Shown here: positions 61,125 to 64,000 of the stretch, in pieces
How positions within the stretch are numbered: the stretch's first letter is position 1
Layout of the letters: the number at the start of each line of letters is the position of its first letter
DNA from: Desulfovibrio desulfuricans
GTDB taxonomy: Bacteria > Desulfobacterota > Desulfovibrionia > Desulfovibrionales > Desulfovibrionaceae
DNA: 64,000 nt
Direction: 5' to 3'
Assembly (NCBI RefSeq): GCF_024460775.1
Contig: NZ_JANFYZ010000001.1
Span: forward strand, 124,001 to 188,000
Notes under the pieces: model-generated
What the model saw: only the letters and a program-made list of their open reading frames with translations
What the model was told of the DNA's origin: nothing
Database searches by the model: none
Position numbers and translations under genes: made by a program

Positions 61125-62690
61125 TTACTGGTACAGCTGAATATCTTTCCACACTTCATAGACAGCGCCGTGGGGATTCGATTCCACGGTGTTTGTCTGG
61201 TCAAAAATATAGGTGAGCCGCCGCCCTGCTTCGTATTGCGGCCACAGGGGCGCAACGCCGGGGCCGTTGGGATTGCCCGTTTTTACAAAGTTCAGCCACG
61301 CTCCGTGCATGGACTGCGTAAGCTCCTCGCGGCGTGATGCGGGCGTGAGCAGCCAGAAGGGATGATCATTGGTGGCAAGCGCGGTGGAAATTTCCGTTGA
61401 ATGTGCAGCGCCCAGCAAAAACAGCTCCGGCAGCAAGGGGGCGTAGTCAAAGCGGTACACATAGGTGCTGTTAAAGGCGCTCTGGGCATCGGCGCTTTTG
61501 ACCATATCCACCACAAATGCCCGGTCGCCCGCGAGGGTGGTCAGCTTTTTCATGCCCTTTTCATTGGCGTACAGCTCCGATACCGCGGGGATACTGGCAG
61601 CAGCGCCATTGTCGCGGAGCATCTTTTCCACCTGTTGCCAGTCCCTGGGCAGCAGGCCCAGCAGGGCAAACAGCGTGCCTTCGTTGCGGTTGGTGCCAAG
61701 AATGACCTTAACATCGCGAGCATTGCCCTGGGCCATGGCCTCCCACGGGTGCATGGGCAGCAGGTCGTCCTTGACCGGGCCGGGCATGAAGATGCCGGGA
61801 TGGCGGCGCGGGCCTTCCTTGAGCGTGAACGTGGCCGCCGCAAGCATGTCCTGCGCGGGCATATCCAGCAGTTTGGCCATGTCTGTACGCGGATTGATAC
61901 CCAGCTTTTCAAAAAAGATGGTGTTGTTCATCTCGACCATGCGGCGCGATTCGGTATTTCCTGTGACGCCGCTCTCCGCGATGGCCTTCTGGAACAGACC
62001 TTTTGCGGCGGGCGATGCCAGCATGTTGTACACGCCCGTGCCGCCTGCGGATTCGCCCGCTATGGTCACGTTGTTCGGGTCGCCGCCAAATGCGGCTATG
62101 TTGTCGCGCACCCAGCGCAGGGCGGCAATCTGGTCTGAAACGCCGCAGTTGGATTCAAACCTCTTGTCGTACATGGAAAAATCATAAAAACCCAAGGGGC
62201 CGACGCGGTAGTTGAAATTGACAAAGACCACGCCGTCTCTGGCAAAGGACGCGCCGTCGTACATGGGGTCGCTGCCTTCGCCCATGTGGTACGCGCCGCC
62301 GTATATCCATACGAATACAGGCAGCTTGGCTTCTTTGGCGGCGGTCAGCGGCGCCCATACGTTGAGGTACAGGCAGTCTTCGCTGGCAGGAACCCGCGAA
62401 CGCTCAAGCCCGAACATGTTCATGTACTGGATAGGTTTGTTGCCAAAGGCCACGCACTTTTTAACGTCCTGCCAGGGCGTAGGCGGCTGGTTGCGCCGAA
62501 AGCGCAGTTCGCCCACTGGCGGTGCGGCATAAGGAATGCCAAGCCATGTTTTGACGCCAGCCGCCGCAAAACCTTGCACCTTGCCGTACTGTGTGGCTGC
62601 AAGGGTGTCGGCGGACGTTTCATGCCGGGATACTGGACGGGCACAGGCACACAAGAGCAACACCACCAGGATGAGGATGCGGTTTTTCAT
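61125..62690 (-). CDS. type B carboxylesterase, probable lipoprotein
   Basis: This 521-residue protein belongs to the cholinesterase/carboxylesterase family. The N-terminus MKNRILILVVLLLCACARP looks like a lipoprotein signal with the modified Cys at 16, so the enzyme is probably anchored in the envelope. GIPYAAPPVGELRFR, EDCLYLNVWAP, FVWIYGGAYHMGE and the nucleophile motif TIAGESAGGTGVYNM are all present; a His in the C-terminal SMHGAWLNFVKTG region is near the expected triad His. Substrate is unknown. It stands as a single gene. Confidence 0.85.
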   Translation of the reverse strand: MKNRILILVVLLLCACARPVSRHETSADTLAATQYGKVQGFAAAGVKTWLGIPYAAPPVGELRFRRNQPPTPWQDVKKCVAFGNKPIQYMNMFGLERSRVPASEDCLYLNVWAPLTAAKEAKLPVFVWIYGGAYHMGEGSDPMYDGASFARDGVVFVNFNYRVGPLGFYDFSMYDKRFESNCGVSDQIAALRWVRDNIAAFGGDPNNVTIAGESAGGTGVYNMLASPAAKGLFQKAIAESGVTGNTESRRMVEMNNTIFFEKLGINPRTDMAKLLDMPAQDMLAAATFTLKEGPRRHPGIFMPGPVKDDLLPMHPWEAMAQGNARDVKVILGTNRNEGTLFALLGLLPRDWQQVEKMLRDNGAAASIPAVSELYANEKGMKKLTTLAGDRAFVVDMVKSADAQSAFNSTYVYRFDYAPLLPELFLLGAAHSTEISTALATNDHPFWLLTPASRREELTQSMHGAWLNFVKTGNPNGPGVAPLWPQYEAGRRLTYIFDQTNTVESNPHGAVYEVWKDIQLYQ

Positions 62691-62897
62691 GAACGTTCCT
62701 GAAAAGGGACAATGGGACGCTTCACAGGGTCACTTGCCTGTACAGGAGTTTGCCTCGCAGGCGCACTGCAACAGACCGCCCGCTGCAGAACGTTTTGCAA
62801 ATGTGGCGTGTTGCGGACAAAAACGCAAGGAGCGTTTGCCTGTGCGTTTGAGCTAACTTGCATGCCGCCGCATGCCGTTCCACCTGCAAAACAAAGA

Positions 62898-62932
62898 TTC
62901 CCGGTCTGCGCCGTGCAAGCGCAAACCGGGAA
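62898..62932 (-). terminator. terminator of the chemoreceptor gene
   Basis: TTCCCGGT (62898-62905) pairs with ACCGGGAA (62925-62932), and inner GCGC/GCGC extends the stem. On the minus strand CTTTGTTTTG follows. It lies 23 bases after the stop at 62955. Confidence 0.7.
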
Positions 62933-62954
62933 CCAGAATGACGGGGAGAGCAGC

Positions 62955-64000
62955 CTAGCCCTGCTTCATCTCCTGAATAAGGGCGGCGAGCTTTTTGGCC
63001 TGCTCGGTGAGGTCGGCAACGGCTGTGGAAGCCTGATTCATGGCCTCTGCCGTCAGGCGCGAAACCTCATTGACCTCAACAATGCTGCGGTTGATTTCTT
63101 CGCTTGCTGCCGACTGTTCTTCACTGGCGGCGGCAATGGCGTTCACCTGATCTGCCGTGGCGGTCACAACTTCCACAATGCCTTGCAGGGCCGCGCCGGA
63201 TTGCCCGGCCAGATCCGTAGCCACGCCGATGGAGCCCACAGCGTTTTCAACACCCTTCATGCTTTTGGCGGTGCTGTCCTGAATGGCCTGAATGGCCTTG
63301 GCCACATCGCTTGTGGAAACCATGGTCTTTTCCGCCAGCTTGCGCACTTCGTCCGCCACAACGGCAAAGCCCCTGCCGGCATCGCCAGCACGGGCGGCCT
63401 CGATGGCCGCGTTCAGCGCCAGCAGATTGGTCTGGTCCGCAATGTCGGAAATGACGCCCATAATCTGGTTAATGGCCTGCGCGTGCTCGTTCAGGCGGTT
63501 CATGTCTTCCTTGAGTGAAAGCGAATGGGTCTGCACTTCTGTGATGCTTTCCACGGCGTTTTGCACGATCTTTGCGCCAGCAAGAGCCTTGTCGCGGGTT
63601 TCAAGCGATGCGCCAGATGCCAGCCCGGCGTTTCTGGCAACGTCCTGAACTGTGGCGTTCATTTCATTCATGGCAGTGGCTGCGCCAGAAAGCATCTTGG
63701 AAGATTCTTCCGCGCCTTCATCAGATCGTTTGATCTGGTGCGAGAGATCAGATGAAGCGGAGGAGAGCGCCTCGGCAATGGATTCAAGCTGATGGGCGGC
63801 AGCGAGCATGCCTTCCCTCCGGGCAGATTCCGCACGCAGCTTGGCTTCTTCGGCTGCGGCCTGCGCTACTTTTGCGTGATCCAGAGCTTCAGCGGCCTGA
63901 CGGGTTTTGTCTGCTGCTTCTTCAATGCGGCCATGCAGGTTTTCTATCATCATGCCCAGCGAACTATTGAGCCGCCGGATTTCGAGCGGACAGGATGCTG
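62955..64000 (-). CDS. methyl-accepting chemotaxis protein, C-terminal part, runs off the right edge
   Basis: The frame is open to the window edge: the bases 63954-64000 continue in frame as [12 protein letters not shown], a HAMP-like end, before [13 protein letters not shown]. The internal Met at 63953 is therefore not the true start. About 348 residues are visible. They form the long antiparallel signalling coiled coil with the conserved tip [20 protein letters not shown] and [16 protein letters not shown], which contacts CheA and CheW. The sensor and membrane segments lie outside the window. No C-terminal CheR pentapeptide is seen; the protein ends LIQEMKQG. Confidence 0.9.
   Translation of the reverse strand, partial: ASCPLEIRRLNSSLGMMIENLHGRIEEAADKTRQAAEALDHAKVAQAAAEEAKLRAESARREGMLAAAHQLESIAEALSSASSDLSHQIKRSDEGAEESSKMLSGAATAMNEMNATVQDVARNAGLASGASLETRDKALAGAKIVQNAVESITEVQTHSLSLKEDMNRLNEHAQAINQIMGVISDIADQTNLLALNAAIEAARAGDAGRGFAVVADEVRKLAEKTMVSTSDVAKAIQAIQDSTAKSMKGVENAVGSIGVATDLAGQSGAALQGIVEVVTATADQVNAIAAASEEQSAASEEINRSIVEVNEVSRLTAEAMNQASTAVADLTEQAKKLAALIQEMKQG

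Noticed and set aside
1-64000. CRISPR arrays or insertion sequences
   Set aside because: No regularly spaced repeats were seen, and no transposase-like protein or terminal inverted repeats were recognised anywhere in the window.

Overview
The window looks like the chromosome of a sulfate-reducing deltaproteobacterium of the Desulfovibrio type. This is inferred from moderately GC-rich genes, many low-potential Fe-S and multiheme c-type proteins, an HdrD-like CCG protein paired with a NarI-like cytochrome b, and Tat-exported ferredoxin-type proteins. No 16S gene or other phylogenetic marker lies in the window.

Layout. 1-481: start of a membrane sensor with a c-heme site, cut by the left edge. 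846-3837: MoxR ATPase / metallopeptidase-VWA operon. 4050-5879: AraC-type regulator divergent from a small flavoprotein. 6039-7748: larC-larB (nickel-pincer cofactor). 7977-10880: Tat aldo/keto reductase plus a NapH/NapG-like ferredoxin membrane protein. 11226-13799: bioF-bioG-bioC. 13883-15108: a secreted unknown and a decayed gene. 15228-19321: Fe-alcohol dehydrogenase, DMT-type transporter, small protein and MerR regulator.

19322-43263 is the core of the window. Seventeen minus-strand genes run from 39346 down to 20015, followed by a GDSL hydrolase. They encode an acetoin dehydrogenase complex (E1 alpha, E1 beta, two E2 copies, E3, AcoX, a butanediol/acetoin reductase and two small unknowns), a LipB-LipA fusion, an 11-heme cytochrome fused to a NarI-like membrane domain, a GcvH/LbpA-like lipoyl carrier, an HdrD-like CCG protein, and a second lipoate-assembly set (lipoate ligase-DUF116 fusion, LipT-like flavoprotein, two radical SAM proteins of the LipS1/LipS2 type). 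The divergent sigma-54 activator AcoR and a butanediol dehydrogenase follow. Both the operon and the dehydrogenase have a -24/-12 promoter and a shared 17-bp palindrome (TGTTCC...GAACA). My reading is that butanediol and acetoin are oxidised here, and that a lipoyl carrier may pass electrons through the HdrD-like protein to a membrane cytochrome as well as through E3 to NAD. That electron path is a hypothesis.

43590-44003: OsmC protein. 44604-48212: single-module NRPS with a methyltransferase inserted in its adenylation domain. 48341-52837: AT-rich, Avs-like nuclease-STAND NTPase (candidate phage defence) beside tRNA-Val. 53304-53612: monoheme cytochrome c. 53952-59313: Ugp-type ABC importer with a divergent GpdQ-like phosphodiesterase. 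59409-62690: GapN-like dehydrogenase and a lipoprotein carboxylesterase. 62955-64000: a chemotaxis receptor running off the right edge.
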